The translations under genes were made by a program, and so were the position numbers. Source: Chitinophaga sp. YR573 (GTDB lineage: Bacteria; Bacteroidota; Bacteroidia; Chitinophagales; Chitinophagaceae). From it: a stretch of 64,000 nt of DNA. Below are positions 1 through 9,860 of the stretch, piece after piece (the first letter of the stretch is position 1; the number at the start of each line of letters is the position of its first letter). The DNA lies in NCBI RefSeq assembly GCF_900110995.1, contig NZ_FOJF01000001.1, positions 3,179,199 through 3,243,198 on the forward strand, written 5' to 3'. The notes beneath the pieces are model-generated. The model worked only from the letters and a program-made list of their open reading frames with translations. It ran no database searches and was not told the DNA's origin.

Positions 1-765
1 TTCTGCCGTTCTCCAGCTCTCTCCGGTAAACTGCTCCAGAATAATTTTTCTTTGTTGCGCTTCATCACGATAATCATAAGGGATTTCTTTTTCTGAGCGG
101 AAACAGAAAATTATATCGGTCTTATTGTTGCGGGCATTAAGCATTACTGCTTTATTTGGCACATTATACATTTGTGCTGTGTTTTGTTTTATCAGCAATT
201 TGTCTACGATGGTGATAGAAAAATATTGCTCCAGAAAATGCATGTATTCAGCTTCGTTACCAAACCAGATTTTTCTTACGGCCGAATGTATGCCATCGCA
301 GCCAAACACCAGTTCAAATGAGCGTTGCGGGCCATTTTTAAATGTAACCTGTATATCGTCTTTTCTTTCGTTTAAAGCTGTGATACTATTGTTGAAAATA
401 AATTCAACATCATTTTTTATGGCATCAAATAAAATATCCAGTAGTATATCCCGTTCAATTTCGAACTCATCATCAGGAAGTGGTTCACCTTCTTTTCTTA
501 GAAAAAACGCACCTTCCGTAACATCGTCGGCATTTTTAAATTCCCACATTTCCAAATTCAACCTGTTTGATTTTATTTGCTCAAAAAGGCCCATACGCTT
601 AACAATGTCTATCGTATTTCCACGCAGATCAACAGGGGTACCACCTTTTCTAAGTTCGTCTGCAATTTCAACAACAGTTACTTTGTAACCTAATTTGTTC
701 ATCCAGTAAGCGGTTGAAAGGCCGGAAAAACTAGCACCAGAAACGAGTATTCTTTTTGATTCCAT
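1..765 (-). CDS. FAD-dependent monooxygenase (PHBH/UbiH/TetX-like), 3' end beyond window
   Basis: The reading frame opens with ATG at 765 and stays open for 255 codons to base 1, so the C-terminus is missing. The N-terminus has a Rossmann FAD-binding loop (GASFSGLSTAYW, a GxGxxG variant with Ser) followed by the acidic end of strand 2 (VTVVE). Near residue 155 is the FGCDGIHSAVRK motif, the DG fingerprint of class A flavoprotein hydroxylases that contacts FAD and NAD(P)H. Such enzymes hydroxylate small aromatic or polyketide substrates; the TetX subgroup inactivates tetracyclines. The substrate cannot be told from sequence. An AraC regulator lies 80 bp upstream on the same strand and is the likely controller. 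Confidence 0.85.
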   Translation of the reverse strand, partial: MESKRILVSGASFSGLSTAYWMNKLGYKVTVVEIADELRKGGTPVDLRGNTIDIVKRMGLFEQIKSNRLNLEMWEFKNADDVTEGAFFLRKEGEPLPDDEFEIERDILLDILFDAIKNDVEFIFNNSITALNERKDDIQVTFKNGPQRSFELVFGCDGIHSAVRKIWFGNEAEYMHFLEQYFSITIVDKLLIKQNTAQMYNVPNKAVMLNARNNKTDIIFCFRSEKEIPYDYRDEAQQRKIILEQFTGESWRTAE

Positions 766-845
766 CTCTTATACGATTTATTTGTTGGTGCAAAGGAAGA
801 TCGTATAACAGGGGTAAACAATATCAATGCAAAGTAAGTATTGGA

Positions 846-1703
846 CTAATCGAGGTTTTTGTTTCGGAAAGCTAAAGCCGTCATTCCTGTAACTTTGGTA
901 AAGAGCCGTGAAAAATAAGGGTAATCATCAAAGCCCAGTTCAGCTGCAATTTCTTTTACCGATTTATTGGAATGATAAAGCAGGCGTTTTGCTTCTAACA
1001 TAATACGCTGCTGTATGTGATATGACACGGAATAACCTGTTGTGTTTTTCACACATTCGTTCAGGTAAGGAGTAGATATGTTGAGTTTTTGTGCGTACGC
1101 TGTCGGGCGTTTGGTCGTGCTGTAATTACGTTCCAGTATTTCGTTGAAGGCTTTGGTAACAGTTTCAAATCGTGATAGTTTGTCTGATGATTTTGATTGT
1201 TCTATATATTGTGAAATGACTAATCCCGCCAATGCGTTGCAACTGTCTTTTAGTAAGGAATGATATAGCTTACCATGTTTCCTTTCAGAAAATTTCATGC
1301 AAAGTGATATTGCTTCGGAGATAATGGAAAACGTTTCTTTCGTTAACAATAATGGTTTTGCAGGTGTGATGTCTTCCAGCAATTTCAGATATTCAGGATT
1401 CAGATTTTCATTATTGATTGCGCAACTGCTGACTCTTACATCTTCAAATGCCATTATACGATGCACTTGATTTGGGTGCATATAGACGATAGATGGAGAC
1501 TCGATTTCATACTTTTGAAAATCTATCTCGATAGTAATTGTACCTTTTTCAAGTAAGTGGAATGTATGGCGGTCGTGCCGTTCAGATTGCTCCTCTCCCT
1601 CGAAATCGGGTAAATCGTTAAGAGATAATTTTTCAATAGAAATACCTGAGCCATACTCATCACCAAAATGATTTACAGGAATGGAGGTTGGTTTTTTACG
1701 CAT
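846..1703 (-). CDS. AraC family transcriptional regulator
   Basis: 285 residues. The N-terminal half looks like a cupin-type sensing domain (about residues 40-110, including SIVYMHPNQVHRI, typical of AraC_binding proteins). The C-terminal 100 residues carry the two helix-turn-helix units of AraC/XylS proteins; the second is clear (SVKEIAAELGFDDYPYFSRL followed by FTKVTGMTALAFR). It sits 80 bp upstream of the flavin monooxygenase on the same strand, so it probably regulates that gene in response to a small ligand. The effector is unknown. Confidence 0.9.
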   Translation of the reverse strand: MRKKPTSIPVNHFGDEYGSGISIEKLSLNDLPDFEGEEQSERHDRHTFHLLEKGTITIEIDFQKYEIESPSIVYMHPNQVHRIMAFEDVRVSSCAINNENLNPEYLKLLEDITPAKPLLLTKETFSIISEAISLCMKFSERKHGKLYHSLLKDSCNALAGLVISQYIEQSKSSDKLSRFETVTKAFNEILERNYSTTKRPTAYAQKLNISTPYLNECVKNTTGYSVSYHIQQRIMLEAKRLLYHSNKSVKEIAAELGFDDYPYFSRLFTKVTGMTALAFRNKNLD

Positions 1704-1868
1704 CGTTTTTCAATTCACTATGCAAAGATAGCCTTTAGTATCTGATCCGCGTTTCCTGGCAACATAGGGCCATTAGAAAATCGATAAAAAACAAAAATCC
1801 CCTCTCTGCGTATTGTATTGATTATCAATAGAATAACACGGCAATTCGGGCTATTAAGAAAAAACAAC

Positions 1869-1876
1869 TAAATTTG
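1869..1876 (+). promoter_or_regulatory. TAnnTTTG -7 box candidate
   Basis: TAAATTTG matches the Bacteroidota -7 consensus TAnnTTTG exactly and lies 4 bases before the ATG at 1881. If used, the transcript would be nearly leaderless. No convincing -33 element was seen. Confidence 0.3.
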
Positions 1877-1880
1877 TATT

Positions 1881-2060
1881 ATGTTACGCAAAACAAAAAA
1901 AGAGATTCTAGTTCAGGTCGGTACTAAGCCATTAGTTATGGTAGACCCGGCCTTGCCTTCATTTGAAGGACATCCTTTTTTTGAGAAAAAAGCTAATGCT
2001 GTAAAAAAGCTTTTAAGTAGAGTAGGTTTACCTAAGGGTATTAATAAAAAAGTACCTTAA
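1881..2060 (+). CDS. Small basic protein of unknown function (59 aa)
   Basis: An ATG-initiated frame of 59 codons plus TAA. The product is Lys-rich and ends GLPKGINKKVP; no family is recognised and there is no signal peptide or membrane segment. A TAAATTTG box ends just upstream, which raises the chance that it is expressed. It is isolated between two leftward AraC genes. It could be a real small protein or a chance frame in an AT-rich gap. Confidence 0.35.
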   Translation: MLRKTKKEILVQVGTKPLVMVDPALPSFEGHPFFEKKANAVKKLLSRVGLPKGINKKVP

Positions 2061-2653
2061 TATCAATTCCTATAATGATGGAGTGCTATGCACTTTAACA
2101 GTTTCTTCATAAATGCGTTTCGGGTTAATATACCTGCTTAGATCTTCGTAGTTCCCTTTTTTAAAATTACCCTTATAAGAATTATAATCAACAGCACTAC
2201 TGTAAATAGTTGGAGTGAATATTTTTGTAATGCTTGTTGCATTATAGGATGAGTGGCTGGTAGGAGTGAATGGGAATAAAAAAGGTTGCTCAAATAAACA
2301 ACCTTTTAAAAGAGTATCGCGGGGCAGACAGATGTCAAACTATTGGTTGGGGGATTTTAGAATGATTTTAAAGATGGAGCTCACAAGATGAAGGATTGTA
2401 GCTCAGAAAACGACTTATTTGGGCTTCATTTACCTTTCTTTTGAGCTTGAAAAGCGCATACAAACAAATATTACATGTTTCTTAACTCATTCATCATATC
2501 GATCAAAGGCAAAACAGTTACGTTATTAGCTGCAGGGAAACGATCTTTGCCCGGATAAACGATAAAGCGGTTAGTATTCGGTGAGTAAACCCGCCTGACA
2601 CCAAACCCTTGTTAGTGGCATTGGCTTTTAGCAGGCTGCTTTTCTGTCGTCTT
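2061..2653. other. Intergenic region with hairpin, repeat and possible coding remnant
   Basis: No intact gene is seen. On the minus strand the frame ending at TAA 2471-2473 reads in part FIVYPGKDRFPAANNVTVLP and could be the tail of a lost gene, but it has no matching start. The rest is AT-rich. The repeat at 2280-2370 is listed separately. Confidence 0.4.
2280..2370 (-). repeat. Hairpin plus 50-bp repeat, copy A
   Basis: A 9-bp stem (2280-2288 with 2299-2307) lies beside a segment at 2321-2370 that is close to those at 8576-8625 and 5945-5995. In all three copies, read on the minus strand, the conserved segment comes first and a terminator-like hairpin follows. This copy has an in-frame stop where copies B and C read through in the best shared frame. 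Confidence 0.6.
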
Positions 2654-3592
2654 TTAATTAAACGACTGTCTGAACTCCAGAGGCGAAACGTTTGTCTTTG
2701 TCTTGAAAAGTTTGCTGAACGACTGTGAATGTTCAAAGCCCAATTCATAAGCAATTTCCGAAACGGATAGATTTGTCATTGATAATTTTTCTTTGGCTTT
2801 TTCTATGATTGCATTCTGAATGTATTGTTGTGTGTTTAGTCCTGTCAATGAACTCAGCATATCACTCAAATAGCGTTGCGATAGCTTTAATTCTGTGCTG
2901 ATATATTTCACGGATGGCAAACCGTTCTTCAGGCTGTTTCCCTCTTCAAAATAGTTGTTTAAAAGTTTGTCCAAAGCAGTTATGATGTCGTGATTGATTG
3001 CCTTCCTCGTAATAAATTGCCTATTGTAAAAACGATTGCTGTAATTCAACAACAATTCTATTTGCGACACCAAAACATCTTGGCTGAAATTGTCAATATT
3101 ATTGTTTAATTCATTGGCTATTGAAGCAAATAAACTGGCTATAACTTCTTTTTCTCTTGCAGATAAAAATAAGGCTTCTGAAACATCGTAAGAGAAAAAG
3201 CCATATTGATTCATTGTGTTTCCTAATGGATAATTTCGTATAAAGTCCGGATGGAAATACAAAGCAAGACCTTCATAGCTTTCTATGTTTTCTGGTGGAT
3301 AAACAATTTGTTTTGGCTTCAAAAATGCTAATCCGCCTTCTTCAAAATCGTAATATGCTTGTCCGTATTTTATTTGTCCAGTGAATGTAGGCTTAAAGGA
3401 AATTTTGTAAAAATCGAGACTTGTTTTTTGCCCTCTTGGAAACATTTCAATCGAAACATTATTGTAATCAACCAATGCAATTAATGGGTGCAATGGCGCA
3501 GGAAGTCCCAATACCCGTACAAGTTGCGATATACTTTTAATATGAGTTATGTTAGATTCTCGTTGCATTTTTTTTGTTACAAATGTAATCAA
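2654..3592 (-). CDS. AraC family transcriptional regulator
   Basis: 312 residues. The C-terminal half has both AraC helix-turn-helix units (SVKYISTELKLSQRYLSDML and SVSEIAYELGFEHSQSFSKL) and the conserved PLEFR end. The N-terminal half resembles the cupin sensor of AraC regulators found beside oxidoreductases. It lies 161 bp downstream of an aldo/keto reductase on the same strand, separated by a 13-bp inverted repeat. It probably controls the two reductases at 3754-5654. An overlapping shorter frame at its 3' end is a shadow. Confidence 0.9.
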   Translation of the reverse strand: MITFVTKKMQRESNITHIKSISQLVRVLGLPAPLHPLIALVDYNNVSIEMFPRGQKTSLDFYKISFKPTFTGQIKYGQAYYDFEEGGLAFLKPKQIVYPPENIESYEGLALYFHPDFIRNYPLGNTMNQYGFFSYDVSEALFLSAREKEVIASLFASIANELNNNIDNFSQDVLVSQIELLLNYSNRFYNRQFITRKAINHDIITALDKLLNNYFEEGNSLKNGLPSVKYISTELKLSQRYLSDMLSSLTGLNTQQYIQNAIIEKAKEKLSMTNLSVSEIAYELGFEHSQSFSKLFKTKTNVSPLEFRQSFN

Positions 3593-3687
3593 CTTTGTTT
3601 TGACGGACGAATGACACTACTTGCACCTGTAACAGCTACAACTTTTTCTTTAAGATATTGCATATTCTTTCGCCTGCGGTCTAAGGC

Positions 3688-3725
3688 GTGTGTGTGCAAG
3701 CTCATTACTTGTCTTGCACACACAC
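3688..3725. promoter_or_regulatory. 13-bp perfect inverted repeat (operator or hairpin)
   Basis: The arms GTGTGTGTGCAAG (3688-3700) and CTTGCACACACAC (3713-3725) flank a 12-nt loop. It lies between the stop of the aldo/keto reductase and the start of the AraC gene, both leftward. No U-run follows on the minus strand, so an operator for the AraC gene or an mRNA-stabilising hairpin is more likely than a simple terminator. Confidence 0.45.
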
Positions 3726-3753
3726 CTCATAGTTGCTCACACTTGGTGCAGCT

Positions 3754-4770
<1,017 letters not shown>

Positions 4771-4850
4771 TCAAGTACAAAATTCTTGATTGTCGTTCTA
4801 TAAAAAGTAGTTGGATTGGTAATTGTTGTAGTCAAATTTTCAAACGTTTT

Positions 4851-5654
4851 TCAAACACTATAAATTAGTCCGCCACCTTGATCTAACGATTTGATAGTTT
4901 CCATATCATCCGCAGACAACTCAAAGTCAAATACATTGAAATTTTCATTGATCCTTTTCACATTTGCTGATTTTGGAATAGCAACGACTTCTTTCTGAAT
5001 TAACCATCGTAGAACCACTTGGGCAATACTTTTATTATATTTGCTTGAAAGCACTATTAAAGATTCATTGTTAAAAAGATTATTTTTACCCTGAGCAAAG
5101 GGTGCCCAAGACTCCAACTGTATGCCTTGAGATTTCAAATCTTTTTGCATTTCTGTTTTTTGGGAAAATGGATGTGTTTCCACTTGATTGACTGCTGGTA
5201 TCACACTATGCTGCTTCAGTAAATTCTGAATCTGATTCATATTGAAATTACTTACACCTATAGCCCTTACTTTACCTTCTTTGTATAATTCTTCCATTGC
5301 AGTCCAGGATGAGCTTACGTCTCCCTGCGGGAGATGTATCAGGTACAGATCAATATAGTCAAGACCCAATTTTGCTAGTGATGCTTTAAAGGCACTCTTT
5401 GTTTTTTCGTACCCTATATCCGCTGGCAAAAATTTTGTAGTTACAAAGATTTCTTCCCGTTTGACATTACTTTTTTTAATCGCTCTGCCCACTGATTCCT
5501 CATTATTATATACCGAAGCTGTGTCTATAAGTCTGTAGCCAATATTTAAAGCATTTAGCACAGACTGCTCACACTCAAAACCGTCTTGAAGCAAGTACGT
5601 GCCAAAACCAAGCAGCGGCATCGTTACTCCATTGTTTAATATTACATTTTCCAT
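4851..5654 (-). CDS. Aldo/keto reductase, AKR5 (2,5-diketo-gluconate reductase-like) group
   Basis: 267 residues. It starts MENVILNNGVTMPLLGFGTY, typical of the AKR5 group. The tetrad is visible: LIDTASVYNNEESVG (Asp, Tyr), FVTTKF (Lys) and YLIHLPQG (His). AVNQVETHPF and the AIPKSANVKRINEN cofactor loop are also present. It is NADPH-dependent carbonyl reduction in the cytoplasm; substrate unknown. It is the first of two leftward reductases. It differs clearly from the 3754-4734 protein, so the two are not a recent duplication. Confidence 0.93.
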   Translation of the reverse strand: MENVILNNGVTMPLLGFGTYLLQDGFECEQSVLNALNIGYRLIDTASVYNNEESVGRAIKKSNVKREEIFVTTKFLPADIGYEKTKSAFKASLAKLGLDYIDLYLIHLPQGDVSSSWTAMEELYKEGKVRAIGVSNFNMNQIQNLLKQHSVIPAVNQVETHPFSQKTEMQKDLKSQGIQLESWAPFAQGKNNLFNNESLIVLSSKYNKSIAQVVLRWLIQKEVVAIPKSANVKRINENFNVFDFELSADDMETIKSLDQGGGLIYSV

Positions 5655-5850
5655 TTTTGCACTTACTTAAATTTCATTGCAAAATTCTTAATAGTTGTCC
5701 GATGAAATGTATCCGAGTTGGTATTTGTTGTAGTCAAATTGATTTCAATACAAGACATTATACGATTGGGGATGGAAATGAAAATGATTTCAGCACTAAC
5801 ACAATTGTATGCTTAAGAAGCTCCAGCTCTACAACATTTGGGATTAATCC

Positions 5851-5944
5851 GAAGTTTTCCTCGACATTGCCCAACAGGCGGGGCAACTGCCCGAAAATAA
5901 AAACGGGGATAATACTTTCGTACTATCCCCGTCGTTGTTGGTAC
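5851..5944. repeat. 94-bp direct repeat, left copy
   Basis: Bases 5851-5944 are identical, by eye, to 45351-45444, in the same orientation and 39,500 bp apart. The repeat includes a hairpin (5903-5932) that serves as terminator for tRNA-Glu at the right copy. At this left copy there is no tRNA; the sequence runs directly into the 5945-5995 repeat. Confidence 0.85.
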
Positions 5945-5995
5945 ACCGGACCGGACAACTGTCGAACTTTTGGGTGAAGGATTTTGAGAGAATAA
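5945..5995 (-). repeat. 50-bp repeat, copy C
   Basis: Related to 8576-8625 and 2321-2370, sharing a GTCGAACTnTTGGGTG core. Read on the minus strand it is followed by the hairpin in the 94-bp repeat. The gap 5655-6233 otherwise holds no intact gene. Confidence 0.55.
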
Positions 5996-6233
5996 GTATG
6001 GTTTAGAAAAATAATATGAAGTGCTCGCCTAAGACTTATCCGATTGACTGATCGGCTGAAATTCGAGAATAAGAACACCGTTATCGACCGCATACGAGTG
6101 TTTGAGCGCGAATTTCTTTAATTCCCGATTGTCATCGAAAAGCCTCTATGATATCCTCTTTTTATTTCATATAATTGCTTGTTTACTGTCGAAACGGCCA
6201 TACATCCAGTCTTATCGCTTAAAATTTCAACGC

Positions 6234-7097
6234 TTACAACCATTCGCCCCAACCCATGCGTTTTATCCATTCCTGGTTATACGGTGTTTTTGTATCTGCA
6301 TACTCCTGCTCAAGGTTACCGGTGACGCGGTTCACAGTGGTGTGAAACGGTCTTGTACCAGGCTCCATCTCTACCAGTTTGGTTACTGCATCAGCTATTT
6401 CCTGCGGATTCATTTTGTACTCTTCGATCTTTCTATACATAATGCTGCCGAATTTCTGGATCTTTTCCAATGTTGCGTTGCCATAAGCTTCCGTTATCTC
6501 GGGGCGGTCAGATCCATTTTCCGGTTTATCACTAATGCCGGTTGGAAAAGCACCTGGTTGAAGCGTTACGGTTTCAATCCCATAATCCTGTACCTCGTAA
6601 CGAAGCGTTTCCGTGATGCCTTCAATCGCCCATTTCGAGCCATTGTAAGGCCCAAGGTATGGCGCGGTAATTAAGGCCAAACCACTGGTAATATTAATGA
6701 TCAGACCCGAACGGTGCTCACGCATAGACGGTAGCACTGCAAGCACATTGCGTATGGAACCCCAAACATTCACCTCGAAGATATTTTTCATTTGCTCAAT
6801 GGTTGTTGCTTCGAACAGCCCAAAACCGGTTATTCCTGCATTATTCACCAACACGTCGATCTGCCCGTATTTTTTAACTATTGCTACTACCGCAGCATTT
6901 ACAGATTCTGTACTGGTAACATCCATTTCAACCACTTCGATGTTTGGTATTACGCCCAGTTCCCTTGCTATGCCAGCGTTTTTGGTGGATACGTTACGCA
7001 TAGCAGCAATTACCCGGTATCCTTTTTGGGCAAGGTCAAAAGCCATTAGCTTTCCAAATCCTGAACTTGTTCCTGTTATTAAAACCTTCTTTGACAT
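6234..7097 (-). CDS. Short-chain dehydrogenase/reductase
   Basis: 287 residues, classical SDR. It has the cofactor motif TGTSSGFG at residues 8-15, NNAGITG near 87, a catalytic Ser in NITSGLAL and YNGSK (YxxxK) near 155. An Arg follows the second strand (AAMRN), favouring NADPH. It oxidises or reduces an alcohol/carbonyl; substrate unknown. A Crp/Fnr gene starts 193 bp away in the opposite direction and may regulate it. A decayed copy of its last 60 codons is present at 30897-31087. Confidence 0.93.
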   Translation of the reverse strand: MSKKVLITGTSSGFGKLMAFDLAQKGYRVIAAMRNVSTKNAGIARELGVIPNIEVVEMDVTSTESVNAAVVAIVKKYGQIDVLVNNAGITGFGLFEATTIEQMKNIFEVNVWGSIRNVLAVLPSMREHRSGLIINITSGLALITAPYLGPYNGSKWAIEGITETLRYEVQDYGIETVTLQPGAFPTGISDKPENGSDRPEITEAYGNATLEKIQKFGSIMYRKIEEYKMNPQEIADAVTKLVEMEPGTRPFHTTVNRVTGNLEQEYADTKTPYNQEWIKRMGWGEWL

Positions 7098-7290
7098 ATG
7101 TTTCTTATTTAAATATCAATAGTGAAATACTTCACAAAGGTCATGAGAACAGACTGTCGGGGACAAGGACATTTGAGACAAAATACCCGTGACATTTATC
7201 ACGGTATTTTCACGCTCAGTACCCCGTTTGTCAATTTATAAATTGCCCAAAGGGAGATTTTGGATAGATTTGATCTAATGTGATGTAGCC

Positions 7291-7869
7291 ATGTTTAAAA
7301 CTTTCGAAACATACTTAAAGGAAAAAGCGGATCTGACTGTTGACGAAATGGTGGCAGTGCGGGCTGTTAGCATAGAAAAAAAGATCCGGAAAAGACAATA
7401 CCTGCTGCAGGAGGGGGATGTGTGCCATTACAACTGCTTTATCGTAAAAGGCTGTCTTCGTTTGTACAGGGTTGGGGAAGACGGCACAGAGCACATACTT
7501 CGTTTTGGCGTAGAGAATTGGTGGATGAGCGACCGTGAAAGTTATAATACCGGGGATCCTTCAAAAGGCAATATCGATGCGTTGGAAAACAGTGAAGTGA
7601 TCTTGATAGACAAGCCGGACTTCAATAACTTAACGACGACTATACCCAGGTTAAATAACTTTATAGAAAAGCTTAAGGCCAGAAGTTTTGATGCCAGCCA
7701 AAATAGGATCATGAGCAACATCAGTCGTACTGCTGAGGAAAGATACCAGGAGTTCATGACATTTTTTCCGGACATTTTTTATCGTGTTCCTCTGCATATG
7801 ATTGCTTCTTACCTGGGTGTATCAAGGGAAACGCTGAGCCGGATCAGGAGCCAGTTTTCTCATAAATAA
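7291..7869 (+). CDS. Crp/Fnr family transcriptional regulator
   Basis: 192 residues with an N-terminal cyclic-nucleotide-binding fold (QYLLQEGDVCHYNCFIVKGC, about 36-55) and a short C-terminal winged helix ending in YLGVSRETLSRIRSQFSHK. This is the common Bacteroidota form that lacks the Fnr cysteine cluster. It is divergent from the SDR at 6234-7097, so the 193-bp gap is the likely operator region. A second, related regulator lies at 24165-24740. Confidence 0.9.
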   Translation: MFKTFETYLKEKADLTVDEMVAVRAVSIEKKIRKRQYLLQEGDVCHYNCFIVKGCLRLYRVGEDGTEHILRFGVENWWMSDRESYNTGDPSKGNIDALENSEVILIDKPDFNNLTTTIPRLNNFIEKLKARSFDASQNRIMSNISRTAEERYQEFMTFFPDIFYRVPLHMIASYLGVSRETLSRIRSQFSHK

Positions 7870-7879
7870 ATACAATATC

Positions 7880-8008
7880 ATGGAAATAGGAATTGATAGT
7901 TTCGCATCGGCAATGTATGCCAGTAATGCCCTGAGTAGTGTGGAAGAGATGGAGCAGTTACTGGAAAGGAGCGTTCGGGCCGATGAACACGTTTTATACA
8001 TCGTTTGA
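7880..8008 (+). pseudogene. N-terminal fragment of LLM-class flavin-dependent oxidoreductase
   Basis: 42 codons starting MEIGIDSFASAMYASNALSS and continuing VEEMEQLLER. This is the characteristic start of bacterial luciferase-like (LLM) monooxygenases of about 340 residues. Similarity stops near residue 34 and a stop follows at 8006-8008, so about 90% of the gene is gone. It begins 10 bp after the Crp/Fnr stop, suggesting a former regulator-oxidoreductase pair. Confidence 0.7.
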
Positions 8009-8067
8009 CTGATGCTGAAGCTAATCGGATCCGGGAAACGCATATGAAAAATAATGGATTACTCTAA
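8002..8067 (+). pseudogene. C-terminal gene fragment, NRIRE-HMK type, copy 1
   Basis: A frame different from the preceding LLM fragment reads RLTDAEANRIRETHMKNNG and stops at 8065-8067. It matches the start of the fragment at 30102-30224 (NRIREMHMKTMG). The parent family is not recognised. The frame change at about 8005 marks a deletion junction between two unrelated genes. Confidence 0.45.
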
Positions 8068-8093
8068 GCCGACATTACTTGTTATCTCCTTAA

Positions 8094-8522
8094 TTATCCT
8101 CCATATCCAGAAAATCCATGATGATAAACTAACCCACTAATACCGGATTTTTTTAATTCTCCCATTAAAGAAACAGAAATGAGAATTCCACCACTCAAAG
8201 AATTTTCATATGCCCATATTTTCATACCGGATGTATCCAGTTGATTTGTTGATGCTCTTTCAATGGTTTCTTTTATATAAAGTCTGTGATATCCTGCTAT
8301 CTGAGTTTCAGTAGACCTGTCGTAAATTATTATAGGATCAGAAGTGAACCTGTCAGGTACATGACGTTCCAGAAGTGAAAGCATTGTTCCACTTACTACC
8401 GTAAACAAACCATTCACGATGATTGGCGTCATGACACCCTTTTTAATGATCCAATATCTGGGGTCATCACCTTTATACAGGGTAACAGAGTTTGAAGTTT
8501 GAATATTCCAGAAGTGAGGCAT
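8094..8522 (-). CDS. Immunity-like protein of polymorphic toxin type (Imm11/Imm43-like), tentative
   Basis: 142 residues from ATG at 8522. A longer start at 8558 would begin inside the 8535-8567 hairpin and is rejected. No signal peptide. The layout (FTVVSGTMLSLLERHVPDRF, IIIYD, IAGYHRLYI, then ILISVSLMGELKKSGISGL) recalls the DUF1629/Imm11 and Imm43 immunity families. That assignment is a fold-level impression. No toxin gene is adjacent, so it would be an orphan immunity gene. Its promoter region holds the hairpin and repeat copy B. Confidence 0.5.
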   Translation of the reverse strand: MPHFWNIQTSNSVTLYKGDDPRYWIIKKGVMTPIIVNGLFTVVSGTMLSLLERHVPDRFTSDPIIIYDRSTETQIAGYHRLYIKETIERASTNQLDTSGMKIWAYENSLSGGILISVSLMGELKKSGISGLVYHHGFSGYGG

Positions 8523-8534
8523 AGTAATAATCAA

Positions 8535-8625
8535 AAGAAAAGGTTGCTCATCGAGCAACCTTTTCTTCGTACAACGGGGCGGACAAATGTCGAACTATTG
8601 GGTGGGGGATTTTAGAATGATTCTA
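8535..8625 (-). repeat. Hairpin plus 50-bp repeat, copy B
   Basis: A perfect 15-bp stem with 3-nt loop (8535-8549, 8553-8567) and the conserved segment 8576-8625. Read on the minus strand the conserved segment can be translated as HSKIPHPIVRHLSAPLY, which is similar to copy C (LKILHPKVRQLSGPVY). It may be either the 3' tail of a lost gene with its terminator or a repeated RNA-level element. Confidence 0.6.
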
Positions 8626-8809
8626 ACGATGAAACAATCTCCAGATTTTTAATCAATCGTGATCCAGTGGTGAGTATGAGCTTATCACAGAGAATCATTT
8701 GATTTCTAGTTAAGGGGTAAGAAATCGGTTTAATCCCATTTTAGCTGTTTTTCTGATTTAATGGAGTATATTTTTTATTATTGTATATGCGTCTTTACAA
8801 AGGCGAAAA

Positions 8810-9859
8810 ATGATAATATGTTATTGTATGACTGATTTAACAAATAGCAGCATTCATCGGAAAAATATTCTAAATAATAATTTGGCCTTAACTGAATTAT
8901 ATAAAGAAGTTGCATTTCCGGGAATTATGTTTGAACGGAAATACAGATTTACTAAAAAGCAGATTTCAGATTTTTTTCAGGTTGATGAACGTACAATAGA
9001 AAGACTTGTAGAAAGCCATTTTAGTGAAATAGCTGAAAATGGTTATGAAGTACTTCAGTATAACTCTTTGAGAACCTTTAAGTTGCAGAAGGTCGGCGAC
9101 ATTAATGTCGCTGACCTTCCAGAATTAGGGATAGATAAATTTGCTGCAAGTTTAGGCGTTTTTACATTCAAAGCCTTTCTGAATATTGGGATGTTGCTTT
9201 CTGAAAGTGAAAATGCAAAATTACTCAGGACGCTAATTCTTGACATTGCAATAGACGTATTAAACAAGAAAGCTGGTGGTAGCACAAAATATATTAATCA
9301 AAGAGAAGAGGAATTTGTTTCAAGCGCAATTCGGGAGTATAATTACAGGCAAAGTTTTACTAATGCCTTAGATGCGTGTATTGAACCAAGTAAGTTTAAA
9401 TATGCTCAACTTACAGACAAGATCTATAAAACTATATTCAAGGAGAATTCCAAAGAGTATAGGCAAATTTTAAATCTTAAATCAAAAGAAAGTGTTCGGG
9501 TAACTATGTATAGCGAAGTGCTTGACTTAATAGCTGCTTATGAGAATGGTTTCGCAGATGCGCTTGCTAAAGAAATGGGAAAACTAGGAAGACGATTAAA
9601 GTTGTCGGAAGCTAATCAATTATTTAGCGAGTTTGCAGGTTCAAGTAATTCTTTATTAACACCTTTGATTGAAAAGGCGCGCAGCCTGATGGCTAGTCGC
9701 GATATGGCATTCAGAGACGCATTGCACGAAAAGCTAAAGAACTACATAACCCATTTAAATGCAGAAGAATTTGATAAGTTTTTGGGAGAAAGAACAATGG
9801 TTTTAGAAGAGCGACTAAAGGAGAATATTGATGTTTTTAAACGTTTAAAAGATCGCTAG
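8810..9859 (+). CDS. RhuM-like DNA-binding protein, putative antitoxin partner of Doc
   Basis: 349 residues; an alternative ATG at 8828 would remove six residues. The N-terminal section (about 45-95) reads as a helix-turn-helix (RFTKKQISDFFQVDERTIER followed by NGYEVLQ) in the style of RhuM/virulence-protein and DNA-binding antitoxins. Residues 115-250 form an alpha-helical region of unknown role, and the C-terminus is charged and probably coiled coil. The stop lies 1 base before the Doc start, so the two are translationally linked. I infer autoregulatory antitoxin or DNA-binding partner; toxin neutralisation is not shown by sequence. Confidence 0.65.
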   Translation: MIICYCMTDLTNSSIHRKNILNNNLALTELYKEVAFPGIMFERKYRFTKKQISDFFQVDERTIERLVESHFSEIAENGYEVLQYNSLRTFKLQKVGDINVADLPELGIDKFAASLGVFTFKAFLNIGMLLSESENAKLLRTLILDIAIDVLNKKAGGSTKYINQREEEFVSSAIREYNYRQSFTNALDACIEPSKFKYAQLTDKIYKTIFKENSKEYRQILNLKSKESVRVTMYSEVLDLIAAYENGFADALAKEMGKLGRRLKLSEANQLFSEFAGSSNSLLTPLIEKARSLMASRDMAFRDALHEKLKNYITHLNAEEFDKFLGERTMVLEERLKENIDVFKRLKDR

Positions 9860-9860
9860 C

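Noticed and set aside
6102..7122. Plus-strand ORFs opposite the SDR gene
   Set aside because: Shadows of an intact SDR; no start context or domain content.
8523..8558. Longer start for the immunity-like gene
   Set aside because: It would lie inside a perfect 15-bp hairpin; the ATG at 8522 is preferred.
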